A DNA stretch of 64,000 nt from Blastocatellia bacterium (GCA_019695185.1 JAIBAN010000030.1:1-64000), one strand, 5' to 3'. Shown: positions 1-8,811, counted from the first letter of the stretch. The notes: a model not told the origin generated them from the sequence alone. Numbers and translations: made by a program.

Positions 1-62
1 CCCTGAACCCTGGACCCTGAACCCTGAACCCTGAACCCTGAACCCTGGACCCTGGACCCTGT
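1..62. repeat. Heptamer tandem repeat (CCCTGAA/CCCTGGA)
   Basis: About nine tandem copies of a 7-bp unit alternating between CCCTGAA and CCCTGGA run from the left edge of the window to 3 bp from the serA stop codon. The same unit recurs, as an inverted pair, at 33671-33811. The partner arm of this copy, if there is one, lies outside the window. Confidence 0.9.
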
Positions 63-65
63 TTT

Positions 66-1655
66 TTAGAGCTGAATGCTGCGGGCCGACAGGACATCCG
101 GAATTTCGGTGAGAATTGTCAAAATTTCGCTCGAAGCCGGGCTGTCAATTTCGGCCAGCAGGATGGCACTGCCCCCCAACTCCTTGCGGCCCAGATAGAG
201 TTGGGCAATGTTGATCTGATTTTCACCCAGTTTGGTGCAAATCCGTCCGAGTACGCCAGGAACGTCCCGGTTCGTACAGAGGAGCAGGTTTCCTTTGGGA
301 ATGGCTTCCAGAGCAAATCCGTTGACCCGGACAATCCGCAAATCCTTTTCTCCAAACAAAGCACCGGCTACTTCACTTTCGCGGTCATCGGTTTCCACCC
401 AGATTGAAATCAGGCTGGCATAGTCGGCTGACTTGCGGTTTTTGGCCTCCGTGACCTTGATGCCCCGTTCTTCGGCAATCAAGGAAGCATTCACGAAGTT
501 GATACAGTCGCTGGTGGGCCGCATGAGGCCAACCAGAATGGCCTGAGTGACGGGCCGCACGTCGGATTCGGCAATCCGCCCGTTGTATTCAATGTGAATC
601 CGCTTGATGTTATGGCCAAACGCCTGCCCCTGGAAGGAGCCCAGTTTTTCGCCCAAGGTAATTGAAGGACCGACTTCGGCCAAAACCTCAGCACTGACCG
701 CCGGCACGTTGACCGCCCCAAACACCGCTCCGGTTTTGAAGAAATCCACCATCTGGTGGGCAATTGCCACCGCCACATTGACCTGGGCTTCAGTGGTTGA
801 GGCTCCCAGGTGCGGTGTGTAAATCACCTTGTCCAAACCAAAAAGCGGGTGGTCCGTGGCGGGAGGTTCCGTCGCAAACACGTCCAGTGCGGCACCGGCC
901 ACCTTGCCGGATTTGATGGCCTCAACCAACGCATCCTCGTCAATCAGCCCACCTCGGGCACAATTGACAATCCGCACGCCAGGTTTCATTTTGGCAAACG
1001 CCGCTTCGTTAATCAGGTTGGCGGTTTCAGGCGTGAAGGGCGTGTGGAGCGTAATAAAATCGCTCCGGGCAAACAAATCCGCCAGCGAAACGGATTCCAC
1101 TCCCAGTTTGGCGGCGGCTTCCTTCGTCAGATAGGGGTCAAAGGCAATCGGGTGCATTCCGAAAGCAATCGCACGGGTGGCGACATTGCCCCCAATTCGG
1201 CCCATGCCGATGATGCCCAGGGTTTTGTCGTAAAGCTCAACCCCGGTTAGCTTTTTCCGTTCCCAACGCCCGGATTTGAGGGAAGAAGTGCCTTGCGGCA
1301 CATTCCGGGCCAGGGCCATCATGAGCGCGAAGGCGTGCTCACAGGTGGTCACCGTATTGCCGCCCGGCGTGTTCATTACCACAATGCCCCGTTTGGTGGC
1401 AGCGGCAGCATCAATGTTGTCCACTCCGGTTCCGGCCCGGCCAATGATTTTCAGGTTATCAGCGGCCTCAATTACTTTGGCCGTTGGCTTGGTGTCGCTC
1501 CGCACCACCAGACCATGATACGGAGCAATACATTCAATCAATTCCGCTTCTTTGAGTTCGGGTTTGACATCAAGCTCGATGTTGTCCGCCGAACGAAACA
1601 CGGCCAACCCGTCTTCAGCCAGGTTGCCGCAAACTAAAACCTTGAATTTCGTCAT
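66..1655 (-). CDS. serA: D-3-phosphoglycerate dehydrogenase
   Basis: First step of the phosphorylated serine pathway: oxidises 3-phosphoglycerate with NAD+ in the cytoplasm. The 529-residue length fits the long SerA type. Visible features in order are the N-terminal substrate domain, the NAD-binding loop LGIIGMGRIGG near residue 145, the catalytic Arg in NCARGGLIDE, the Glu in ATEPP, the His in TPHLGASTTEAQ, an intervening ASB-like domain, and a C-terminal ACT domain from about residue 450 (VPGVLGRICTKLGE), the usual site of serine feedback. The ATG start sits downstream of an AAAGGA. No other serine-pathway gene is adjacent. Its 3' end abuts a heptamer repeat. Confidence 0.97.
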   Translation of the reverse strand: MTKFKVLVCGNLAEDGLAVFRSADNIELDVKPELKEAELIECIAPYHGLVVRSDTKPTAKVIEAADNLKIIGRAGTGVDNIDAAAATKRGIVVMNTPGGNTVTTCEHAFALMMALARNVPQGTSSLKSGRWERKKLTGVELYDKTLGIIGMGRIGGNVATRAIAFGMHPIAFDPYLTKEAAAKLGVESVSLADLFARSDFITLHTPFTPETANLINEAAFAKMKPGVRIVNCARGGLIDEDALVEAIKSGKVAGAALDVFATEPPATDHPLFGLDKVIYTPHLGASTTEAQVNVAVAIAHQMVDFFKTGAVFGAVNVPAVSAEVLAEVGPSITLGEKLGSFQGQAFGHNIKRIHIEYNGRIAESDVRPVTQAILVGLMRPTSDCINFVNASLIAEERGIKVTEAKNRKSADYASLISIWVETDDRESEVAGALFGEKDLRIVRVNGFALEAIPKGNLLLCTNRDVPGVLGRICTKLGENQINIAQLYLGRKELGGSAILLAEIDSPASSEILTILTEIPDVLSARSIQL

Positions 1656-1704
1656 AACTCGCTTATCGTCCTTTTATTTTTTAGCTTCAGCTTGGCGCAT
1701 GAAG

Positions 1705-2232
1705 TCATCTTTGCTGCAACAAGAATTTGGCGGTTCCGGCCTTGTCCTGCCGCACGTCACTTTCGAATGGCAGGTCAAATCCGGCGGTGGTATGAACTGC
1801 CCGTTCGGCTTCCTCACGGGAAGGAAACGGTCCCATCCAAAAAACCCCTGAATCCGCCAAATAGACGTTCCACTCGATTGAATCCTCATAAATCTGATGG
1901 GTCACTTCATAGCGGCCCACCAAATGAAAGGCCGCTTCTTCTGGAGTTTGCCAGGGATAAGTCCCCAGTTCCTCGTCGTTGCCCCAGGTTCCGGTTTCGG
2001 TACTTTGCCTGACCCGCCCAATCAGAACACCGTTCCACACAACCCGCCGGATAAGACTGCAGCCGTAGACATCCGGTTGCGTTCCTGTATCTTCTTCAAA
2101 CCATAAGCGCTTGGCGAGAGAACCTGTCGGCATACGCATAAGTTTCACCCAAAAGAGAAAGGACTGAGAATCAAAGCCGGTGGATTGTGCATCAACCCAG
2201 GTTGTGTAACCCTGTTCTAATTGATGATTCAC
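1705..2232 (-). CDS. Hypothetical protein
   Basis: 175 residues, GTG start, not recognised. It has no signal peptide or membrane segment and looks like a soluble acidic protein rich in aromatic residues. The central part (EEAAFHLVGRYEVTHQIY) and the stretch IEWNVYLADSGVFWMGPF suggest an alpha/beta fold. It lies between serA and two small membrane-protein genes on the same strand. The reading frame is open throughout and no competing frame makes better sense, so it is probably real. The ribosome binding site is weak. Confidence 0.6.
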   Translation of the reverse strand: MNHQLEQGYTTWVDAQSTGFDSQSFLFWVKLMRMPTGSLAKRLWFEEDTGTQPDVYGCSLIRRVVWNGVLIGRVRQSTETGTWGNDEELGTYPWQTPEEAAFHLVGRYEVTHQIYEDSIEWNVYLADSGVFWMGPFPSREEAERAVHTTAGFDLPFESDVRQDKAGTAKFLLQQR

Positions 2233-2286
2233 AATTTTACCAGTCTTTTTATCCTCAGTCCCTGAACTTCAATTTCGGGTCAGCGG

Positions 2287-2682
2287 TCAAAAAGGCAGCC
2301 GCTTAAAGAACATCATCAGAAGAATCACCAGCAGCACATTGAAAAAAACCGAAAGCGCAGTACTGACAAAAGCACCCAACACCGCTTTTCCGAATTCTGC
2401 TTTGAAAAACACTTTGAAAGTTGCAACCCGAGTGGCAAACCACAAGGCAAAAAACAGCCAGGGCGGGCCAAATCCGAAAAACGACATGACCTGCACCACC
2501 ACAAACTCGGCTACACAAACCGAAATGGCTTCCGCGTAGGTTGCCTCGCGGACTCCTGTGGCCCGAATCGAAAAGCGGTGCGCCCATACTAAATAGGCAT
2601 AGGATACCAGTGTGTAAATAACCCAAATCAAAAACATCCGCTCACGCGGACCGGTTGGAGCCAAAAGCCATTCATAGGGCAT
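2287..2682 (-). CDS. Small integral membrane protein, paralogue A
   Basis: About 131 residues with three to four predicted membrane segments and no recognised family. The start is placed at the ATG at 2682 because GGAGG precedes it at good spacing. A longer reading frame to 2799 would translate a 9-bp repeat array. It shares clear blocks with the next gene upstream: ATGVREATY, TFKVFFKAEFGKA and a C-terminal KR-x-PF, so the two are tandem duplicates. The conserved basic loop (FKVFFKAEFGK) between membrane segments is the best candidate functional site. The function is unknown. Confidence 0.75.
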   Translation of the reverse strand: MPYEWLLAPTGPRERMFLIWVIYTLVSYAYLVWAHRFSIRATGVREATYAEAISVCVAEFVVVQVMSFFGFGPPWLFFALWFATRVATFKVFFKAEFGKAVLGAFVSTALSVFFNVLLVILLMMFFKRLPF

Positions 2683-2700
2683 AAAAACCTCCAAAAAATG

Positions 2701-2860
2701 AAGTCCTGGGAGTCTTGGGAGTCCTGGGAGTCCTGGGAGTCTGAAGAAGTAATCAGTGACAAGGAAACCGTGACAGGATTTTGTCTTGTCACCTGTCACT
2801 TGTCACCGGTCACTTGGTTTTGACTCTCAAGACTCCCAAGACTCTCAAGACTCTCAAGAC
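2701..2860. repeat. Inverted 9-bp repeat element with a nested 7-bp repeat
   Basis: The left arm (2701-2745) is tandem GAGTCYTGG units. The right arm (2822-2860) is the same unit inverted (CTCYCAAGA). Inside lie four 7-bp units ending in GTCAC (2786-2813) and two scattered inverted GTGAC copies (2754-2780). The element sits between two paralogous genes, 19 bp from one start codon and 6 bp from the other gene's stop codon. Confidence 0.9.
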
Positions 2861-2866
2861 TTTCGG

Positions 2867-3292
2867 TTAAAACGGTGGTCGCTTGAAAATAATCGTCCAG
2901 ACAATCACGCCCAGCACATAAATCAAGGTAAAGGTTGCGCCCATGAGAGTGCTTAACAAAACTCCCAACAGGGCTTTTCCAAATTCGGCTTTGAAAAAGA
3001 CTTTGAACGTCAGCACCCGTACCAGAAACACCAACGGAATTCCCCAGGGAAACAAAAACCCAAACAAAAACAGCAGGCCGGTCAGCAGCAGGTCAATCAC
3101 CCGGATGGTTATCGCCTGACTGTACGTGGCTTCTCGGACACCCGTGGCCTTGATGGCAAACCGGTACGACCAAAAAGTGAATAAGGTGTACAGAACGTAA
3201 AAAACCAGAAACCCAAAAATCAACCGCCCCTGGAATCCACGCAGAATTGCCAGTAACCATTCGATAATCCACGAAAACCATCCTTCGATCAT
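2867..3292 (-). CDS. Small integral membrane protein, paralogue B
   Basis: About 141 residues with three to four hydrophobic segments. It is a paralogue of the gene at 2287-2682, sharing ATGVREATYSQAI, TFKVFFKAEFGKALLG and the C-terminal KRPPF. The start was moved from 3334 to the ATG at 3292, which has GAGG just upstream. The 14 extra residues of the longer frame do not resemble the paralogue. The family is not recognised. The pairing suggests two subunits of one membrane assembly or a recent duplication. Confidence 0.75.
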   Translation of the reverse strand: MIEGWFSWIIEWLLAILRGFQGRLIFGFLVFYVLYTLFTFWSYRFAIKATGVREATYSQAITIRVIDLLLTGLLFLFGFLFPWGIPLVFLVRVLTFKVFFKAEFGKALLGVLLSTLMGATFTLIYVLGVIVWTIIFKRPPF

Positions 3293-3359
3293 AAAACCTC
3301 GATTTTGTTTTCCGCCCAAGCCACAATCCCGCAAAAAAAGAGCCGAGAAGGAAACCGGT

Positions 3360-4076
3360 TCACATGTTCACGGAAGATTGTTCGCTTTGCAGGGTAATGT
3401 TTGTGTTTGGATGACTGACGCTTAACGAGTCAACTTTGTTCCAACGATCATAACAGGCCATGCTGACCAACAGCCAGAAAGCTCCAAAAAAGTAGCCCGC
3501 CACCACATCACTGACCCAGTGCGCCCCCAGAAAAATCCGGGAAAAGCCGACGGTCACAACCAGTAAAACAAAGAATGAAACCAGGAGGCTCCGCAATTTG
3601 GAGGGTGGCAGCAGGCGACAGGCTAAAAAAGCGGCAAAGCCGTAAAATGTCACATAGTGCATGACGTGTCCGGAGGGAAAGCTAGTGCTGGCCTCATGGA
3701 CCAGAGTTCGGACCTGGACGGAAGTTGGCCGGGGTCGCAACATCACCAGTTTGACCACGGTATTTAAGCTGTATCCCAAACCGGCGGAAAAAAGCAGGGC
3801 TCTGACGGCAATTGGCTGGCCCAGTCTGGCAAGAACGATCATTCCCATCAAAACCAGAAAACATGCGCCCAGAATATAATTTCCCGGCAGTGAAATGGCC
3901 TGCATTCCCATTTCCAAACCGGGAAAGGAAACCATCTGGACGGTCTGTGAAACCGCAACATCAAACCCGAAGGGCTGCTTCCCGTGCCACACCACCAGGG
4001 CTGTCAAAAAGAAAAAGCCTGTCAAACAACCAATTTGACCTAACAACAACCAGCGTGCCGAAGATGATTTGGACAT
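3360..4076 (-). CDS. PAP2-superfamily membrane phosphatase
   Basis: 238 residues with about six membrane segments. The three signatures of the type 2 phosphatidic acid phosphatase family are present in order: KLVMLRPRP (K-x6-RP), FPSGH, and SRIFLGAHWVSD (SR-x5-H-x3-D). The family removes phosphate from lipid phosphates such as undecaprenyl pyrophosphate or phosphatidate on the outer face of the inner membrane. The substrate cannot be told from sequence. It lies 23 bp upstream of nothing obviously related: the next gene downstream would be a membrane-protein paralogue, and upstream is the uvrD/pcrA helicase. Confidence 0.9.
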   Translation of the reverse strand: MSKSSSARWLLLGQIGCLTGFFFLTALVVWHGKQPFGFDVAVSQTVQMVSFPGLEMGMQAISLPGNYILGACFLVLMGMIVLARLGQPIAVRALLFSAGLGYSLNTVVKLVMLRPRPTSVQVRTLVHEASTSFPSGHVMHYVTFYGFAAFLACRLLPPSKLRSLLVSFFVLLVVTVGFSRIFLGAHWVSDVVAGYFFGAFWLLVSMACYDRWNKVDSLSVSHPNTNITLQSEQSSVNM

Positions 4077-4099
4077 GACAGCAAAAACGGCTTCCTGAT

Positions 4100-6427
4100 T
4101 CAGATTTTTTCAAGCTTGGCGGCGGCTTCGACAAATTTTTTCACCCCGTAACCGGGAAAATTGATCACCAGCTTGTCGCCTTCACGCTTCAGAATCAGCC
4201 CGGTACCATACTTGTCGTGGCGTACCCGGTCACCAGCCTTGAATCCTCCGCTTGTGCCGGCAGGTGACCGTTTGGGTTCCGGTTCCGGTTGGCGGTATCC
4301 GTAGTTTGAGCCGGAAGCAGGGGCCGCCGCTGCCTTGCGGGCCTGCTGCATTTTGAAGAAATCCCGCACGTTATCAACGCTGTTGTAAACGGTCATGGCA
4401 GGTTTGGGGGCGGCGGCGCGCCCGGCTTCGGGATTTCCTCCTGAAACCGCAATAAACCGTTTGCGGGTGTCGTCGTTTTTCCGGGCCAGCCAGCTATCCC
4501 CGCGCGAACGGTTTTCCAGGCGTTCCAAGGGGAGTTCGGCCAGGAAACGGGAAGGCTCGTTATACACCTCGTCACCATATTGCCGCCGCCACTCGGCGTG
4601 GGTGATGAAAAGCTGCTTTTTGGCCCGTGTCAGCGCCACATAAAACAGGCGGCGCTCCTCCTCCATTTCAACCGCACTGGCCACCGAACGTTGGTGCGGA
4701 AACAATCCTTCTTCCATCCCCGCCACAAATACCAGCGGAAACTCCAGTCCTTTCGCCGCATGAATGGTCATCAGGGTCACCTGCGCGTCTTCGCGGAGTG
4801 CATCCGTGTCGGCCACCAACGCCGCATGGTCAATAAAATCCCGGATGGTTTCGCCCCGCAGTTCGGCTTCGGCGGCGGCGCTGACCAGTTCCTCCAGGTT
4901 GAGTAACCGGGCTTCGGCATCCTCGGACCGTTCGTCCTCCAGCCATTTGGCATAACCTGATTGTTTAATGACTGCTTTCAGCAAGTCCGCCTGCGAAAGA
5001 TGCTCCGCTTGTTCGGTCAGCGCTTCAATTAACGACTTGAAGGCTCGCAGGGCGTTGGCGGCCCGTGCCTGAACCCGGTTTTCCTCAATCATCCGGCCCA
5101 GGTTTTCCCAACAGGTCAGACCTTCGCGGCGGGAATTTTCAAACAGGGCGTCCAGCGTGGTTTTTCCGATGCCACGAGGCGGGGTGTTAATCACCCGTTC
5201 AAACGCCACAGCGTCGGTATGATTCAGGACCAGTTTCAGATAGGCAATCACATCCTTGATTTCGGCCCGCTGGTAAAAAGAAAAGCCTCCGACCAGCACA
5301 TATTTCAGTCCAACCCGGCGGCAGGCTTCTTCCAGCACCCGCGACTGGGCGTTGGTCCGGTACAGGACTGCGGCCTGGGCCTCGGCTCCCAGATGAGAAC
5401 GCCGCCAGCGGAGAATCTCATTCACAATGAAGTCAGCTTCGGCTTCGCCGGAACCGGCTTGGTAATAGTGAATCTTTTCGCCTTCGCTGTTGGCAGTGAA
5501 AAGGTCTTTCTCCTTGCGTTCCTTGTTGTTTTTAATGACCGTGTTGGCTGCCGAAAGGATGGTTTTGGTCGAGCGGTAATTTTCCGTCAGCTTGATGAGT
5601 TTGGCTCCCGGATAATGGTTCTCAAAATCCAGAATGTTTTTGATATCGGCTGCCCGGAAGCGGTAAATGGATTGGTCCGGGTCGCCCACCACGCACAAAT
5701 TCTGTTGTTTTTGGGTCAGGAGCCGAATCAGGGCATATTGGGGCGGGTTGGTGTCCTGATATTCGTCAATCAGTATATAGCGGAACCAGTTGTTGTAATA
5801 CTCCTGGACCTCGGGAAACTTCCGCAAAATCCGGACCGATTTTAAGAGCAAATCGTCGAAATCAAGGGCATTGTTGGCCGCCAGCCGTTCTTCATACAGT
5901 TTGAACACCCGGCCAATCGTGGCTTTTTTGGGGTCGTTCGATTTCAGAAAACTTTCCCAGTCCTGACCATGGTTTTTGGCTCCGCTGATGGCAAACTGGG
6001 CATTGCGGGGCGGCAGCATTTTTTCGTCAATATGCAAATCCTTGAGACAGGACTTGACGATTTTAGCCTGGTCGTCCGTATCGTAAATGGTGAAATCGTT
6101 CGTGTAGTTTCCCCCCAGCAGATGCAAATTGCGCCGCAGCAACCGGACACAGAAGCTGTGAAAGGTCGAAATCAACGGTGAACTGGCATACCGTTCCGGC
6201 GGAATCAGTTTCTCAATCCGCTCTTTCATTTCTGCGGCAGCCTTATTGGTAAACGTCACCGCCAGAATATTGCCGGGCCGCACGCCGCAGGACTCAATCA
6301 GATAGGCAATCCGATAGGTAATCACACGGGTTTTGCCCGAACCGGCCCCGGCCAGCACCAGTACCGGACCTTCCGTGGTGGTGACGGCTTCCCGCTGTTG
6401 GGGGTTCAATGTTTTTAAGAAATCCAC
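4100..6427 (-). CDS. pcrA: UvrD/PcrA-type ATP-dependent 3'-5' DNA helicase
   Basis: Superfamily 1A helicase of 775 residues acting in nucleotide excision and mismatch repair and in clearing replication-transcription conflicts. Motifs in order: Walker A GAGSGKTRVI, TFTNKAAAEMKE (Ia), DEYQDTNPPQ (II), GDPDQSIYRFRAAD (III), ENYRST (IV), TIHAAKGLEFPLVF (V) and FYVALTRAKK (VI). The C-terminus ends in the Tudor-like module typical of PcrA (RVRHDKYGTGLI), which contacts RNA polymerase in known members. A low-complexity linker lies around residues 640-720. The stop codon is 23 bp from the PAP2 gene. Confidence 0.96.
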   Translation of the reverse strand: MDFLKTLNPQQREAVTTTEGPVLVLAGAGSGKTRVITYRIAYLIESCGVRPGNILAVTFTNKAAAEMKERIEKLIPPERYASSPLISTFHSFCVRLLRRNLHLLGGNYTNDFTIYDTDDQAKIVKSCLKDLHIDEKMLPPRNAQFAISGAKNHGQDWESFLKSNDPKKATIGRVFKLYEERLAANNALDFDDLLLKSVRILRKFPEVQEYYNNWFRYILIDEYQDTNPPQYALIRLLTQKQQNLCVVGDPDQSIYRFRAADIKNILDFENHYPGAKLIKLTENYRSTKTILSAANTVIKNNKERKEKDLFTANSEGEKIHYYQAGSGEAEADFIVNEILRWRRSHLGAEAQAAVLYRTNAQSRVLEEACRRVGLKYVLVGGFSFYQRAEIKDVIAYLKLVLNHTDAVAFERVINTPPRGIGKTTLDALFENSRREGLTCWENLGRMIEENRVQARAANALRAFKSLIEALTEQAEHLSQADLLKAVIKQSGYAKWLEDERSEDAEARLLNLEELVSAAAEAELRGETIRDFIDHAALVADTDALREDAQVTLMTIHAAKGLEFPLVFVAGMEEGLFPHQRSVASAVEMEEERRLFYVALTRAKKQLFITHAEWRRQYGDEVYNEPSRFLAELPLERLENRSRGDSWLARKNDDTRKRFIAVSGGNPEAGRAAAPKPAMTVYNSVDNVRDFFKMQQARKAAAAPASGSNYGYRQPEPEPKRSPAGTSGGFKAGDRVRHDKYGTGLILKREGDKLVINFPGYGVKKFVEAAAKLEKI

Positions 6428-6433
6428 GATGTT

Positions 6434-6724
6434 TTAGGTTCCTTTTGCAATGTCCGTCAGGGAATTCAGCCGTTCCACCCTGAGCCGGGCCCCGGTACTG
6501 CCAATCACCCGAATTGAACTTCCCTGCTCAATCAGGTGCGGGGCTTCCGCCGGCCAGATTTCTCCAGCCAGGTTGATATATCCCTCCGGATGCAGGTCGG
6601 TGGCAGCCCGCCCGACATCCCCGATTTGAAATCCCAAGGTGGGCTGATGTTTGCGCTTCCAGGCAAATCGGTATAACCGGAAAGCCAGCACCGGGTTAGT
6701 AACGATAGAAAATATCTTCATCAA
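6434..6724 (-). CDS. NfeD-like OB-fold protein
   Basis: 96 residues. The second half matches the C-terminal OB domain of NfeD proteins: IGDVGRAATDLHPEGYINLAGEIW in two blocks, then a G-x-x-I-x-V-x-G strand pattern. NfeD proteins usually work with SPFH (stomatin-like) membrane proteins. Here the membrane part is missing and no SPFH gene is next to it, so only a short N-terminal hydrophobic stretch remains. It overlaps the 3' end of the upstream gene by 29 bp and ends 6 bp before pcrA starts, so the three may be co-transcribed. Confidence 0.75.
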   Translation of the reverse strand: MMKIFSIVTNPVLAFRLYRFAWKRKHQPTLGFQIGDVGRAATDLHPEGYINLAGEIWPAEAPHLIEQGSSIRVIGSTGARLRVERLNSLTDIAKGT

Positions 6725-7667
6725 CCTTGGCCAAACGGCATTTGGTTTCCTTCAGCTCAATTTCCTGAACGAACTTGCCATTTTCATACAAAACAGTTCG
6801 CCGCGGCACCAGAATATTCTGAACCGGATGATAGTCGTAAAATGATTCCCGGAATTTGGTGGGAGCGGCTCCAGGCGTCAACACGACCTCATATTCCAGG
6901 TGCAGAATATGAAAAGTTTTATCGCTGATGTAGTACCGGGTTTTGGTCTGGTCCTTATGGGTCAGTTCCAGAATTGAGGTGTCCAGTCCTGTGATACGTT
7001 CGGTTCCGGCCCGTTCGATGGAGGTTCCGTCTTCCTTATAGCGCAACAACGCCTGAAAATCATGAACCAGGGATGCCATAAAACTGGCTTCGGCTTCAGG
7101 GGCCGGACGAAACGGCGTGCCGTCCTTGGCCGCCCAGGCGACTGCTCCATTGAACCCAAACGTATAGGTCTGTTTCGGAAACTCGACATCCACCCGGACA
7201 AAATCCTTGTCCGACATGTCTTTCCGCAGAAACCGGCGGAGGAACTTCCCTTCCAAAGGGGGCCGGTCATCTCCGGTGGCCAGTTTGATGATGCCTTCTT
7301 CCGTATTATTGGTCAGCACGTACTGCAATACCGGACGGCTGCCATAGGCCAAAATCACCACTTCCGCCAATTGTTCGGCGGTCCAGCTTTTGGGATTGCC
7401 GGGTTTGAAGGTTTTATCCGGTTTCGGAGGTTTGTCTTCTTTTTTGGCCTCTTCTTTTTTAGCCTCTTCTTTCTTGGCTTCCTCTTTTTTGGCCTCTTCT
7501 TTAGCAGAGTCAGGTTTTTGCCCGGTCCCGGCGGGCGGTCGGGTAGCCGGGGCGTGCGGCAGACTCGGTTGGCTGGCAGCCAAACCGCTGAGGGAAACAA
7601 CGAAAATCAATACATGCAAGGCCCAAACCCGCAAATGGCGACGGGTGGCAAGAGGTTGTGAAGCCAT
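6696..7667 (-). CDS. Secreted LolA-like protein with a KKEEA repeat
   Basis: About 323 residues. The start is placed at the ATG at 7667, which has GGAAGG upstream and begins a good signal peptide (hydrophobic stretch WALHVLIFVVSLSGLAAS). The mature protein begins with a Pro-rich stretch, then about four tandem KKEEA pentapeptides encoded by a 15-bp DNA repeat, then a beta-rich domain with strands such as YTFGFNGAVAW and TRYYISDKTFHIL. That domain resembles the LolA/outer-membrane-lipoprotein-sorting fold, but only by pattern. It is probably periplasmic. The charged repeat may be a spacer across the periplasm. Confidence 0.65.
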   Translation of the reverse strand: MASQPLATRRHLRVWALHVLIFVVSLSGLAASQPSLPHAPATRPPAGTGQKPDSAKEEAKKEEAKKEEAKKEEAKKEDKPPKPDKTFKPGNPKSWTAEQLAEVVILAYGSRPVLQYVLTNNTEEGIIKLATGDDRPPLEGKFLRRFLRKDMSDKDFVRVDVEFPKQTYTFGFNGAVAWAAKDGTPFRPAPEAEASFMASLVHDFQALLRYKEDGTSIERAGTERITGLDTSILELTHKDQTKTRYYISDKTFHILHLEYEVVLTPGAAPTKFRESFYDYHPVQNILVPRRTVLYENGKFVQEIELKETKCRLAKVDEDIFYRY

Positions 7668-7782
7668 CAGAAAAACCTTCCTTATGGTAGTAATCTTGAG
7701 TGTATGCTCTGACAGGAGCGTCAGCTTCGTGGCGTCAGCCTTGGCAAAGGTTGGAAATATACCGCAAACCCGGCTCATTTAC

Positions 7783-7912
7783 CATTTGCGATTGCCCATT
7801 TGCGATGTGCGATTGCCTGATTGCTCCTCATGGCGGTTGCCTGCCACTGTGCCCTCCCCGAAATATGACCGGATTTCCCAATGGGCAATCGCAAATGGGC
7901 AATCGCAAATGC
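7783..7912. repeat. Inverted heptamer element (ATTTGCG/ATTGCCC)
   Basis: The left arm (7783-7817) reads as 7-bp units ATTTGCG, ATTGCCC, ATTTGCG, ATGTGCG. The right arm (7877-7912) is the inverse, GGGCAAT and CGCAAAT alternating. The core is about 60 bp. It lies in the divergent gap between the LolA-like gene and the methyltransferase, about 85 bp before the latter's start. Degenerate relatives of the unit occur at 20321-20442 and 32773-32881. Confidence 0.88.
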
Positions 7913-7997
7913 CAAACACTTGTCCGAAATAGGGGTTTTCCCTAAGATAGCCCGAATCTTTGGACCCCAGTCAAGCTGAAAAGGAACCCTTTACGAC

Positions 7998-8570
7998 ATG
8001 GAACAGTACGCAACATTTTTCAAATCAATGCTGCGCCATCCCTTGCAAACCGGTTCGGTGATACCGAGTTCGCGCTATCTGGCCCAAACCATGGTCCGCG
8101 ATATGGATCTCAAAAATGCCTCCTGTGTGGTTGAACTTGGCCCTGGCACAGGTGCTTTTACCCGCACGATTCTTTCCCAACTCAACCCCCAGGCCGTCTT
8201 TTTCGCCCTGGAGTGGAATCCCAATCTGGTCACGTTTCTCAAACGGGAGTTTCCCAACGCTGAAATTCATTGTGACAGTGCCGAACATCTGGGAAAGTAT
8301 CTGGCTGAGCGAAACACCAAGGCCGATTACATCCTTTCCGGCCTTCCGCTTTCCTGGCTCCCCAAAGACCTCGGCGAACGGGTGCTTGATACGGTTCACG
8401 AGTCCCTGACCGACCACGGCAAGTTTTCCATGTTTCAATACATCCACTCCTCCATGACCCCGATGGGTGCCCAAGTCCATCACATGCTGAAAAAGCGCTT
8501 TCGGAGCATCAAAATCTCCCGGACCTTGCGGAATTTGCCGCCCGCCCTGGTCCTGACTTGTGAAAAGTGA
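7998..8570 (+). CDS. Phospholipid N-methyltransferase-like SAM-dependent methyltransferase
   Basis: 190 residues, cytoplasmic or peripheral. The SAM-binding loop VELGPGTGAFT is near residue 45 and an acidic strand end follows (FALEWNP). The post-SAM region YILSGLPLSWLP resembles the SGLP motif of bacterial PmtA enzymes, which methylate phosphatidylethanolamine towards phosphatidylcholine. KsgA-like rRNA dimethyltransferases share the fold, but they carry NLPY in place of SGLPL. The ATG start has AAGGAA about 13 bp upstream. It stands alone between an inverted repeat and the phaR promoter. Confidence 0.75.
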   Translation: MEQYATFFKSMLRHPLQTGSVIPSSRYLAQTMVRDMDLKNASCVVELGPGTGAFTRTILSQLNPQAVFFALEWNPNLVTFLKREFPNAEIHCDSAEHLGKYLAERNTKADYILSGLPLSWLPKDLGERVLDTVHESLTDHGKFSMFQYIHSSMTPMGAQVHHMLKKRFRSIKISRTLRNLPPALVLTCEK

Positions 8571-8695
8571 AAGACCAGGCGTCAGGTGCCGGATTTCCAA
8601 ACCCTGAATCCATTGATTTCCGGCTTTCCTGCTCAATTCCCTCCTCCTTAAAATTTCAAAGACCCCGGCTCTGAGACTCGCCACCCGGAAAATTT

Positions 8696-8747
8696 TAACG
8701 CATCGCGTTATTTTTTTCTTGACAGGATATAACGCACCGCGTTATCT
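8696..8747 (+). promoter_or_regulatory. phaR promoter with two palindromic operators
   Basis: A -35 box TTGACA (8719-8724) and a -10 box TTATCT (8742-8747) are separated by 17 bp. Two near-identical palindromes flank and overlap it: TAACGC-ATC-GCGTTA at 8696-8710 and ATAACGC-ACC-GCGTTAT at 8729-8745. Their centres are 34 bp apart, about three helical turns. The second fills the spacer and overlaps the -10 box, so a bound dimer would block RNA polymerase. The protein that binds is not shown by the sequence; PhaR itself or a TetR-type repressor are candidates. Confidence 0.8.
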
Positions 8748-8811
8748 TACCGGTGCAGTGAGACGAATTCACCAAAACAATAACGTGGCAGCACTTTGCT
8801 GGGAGGGTTTT

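Noticed and set aside
1674-1889. Alternative minus-strand frame overlapping the 175-residue hypothetical gene
   Set aside because: The overlapping 175-residue frame is longer and its composition is more protein-like.
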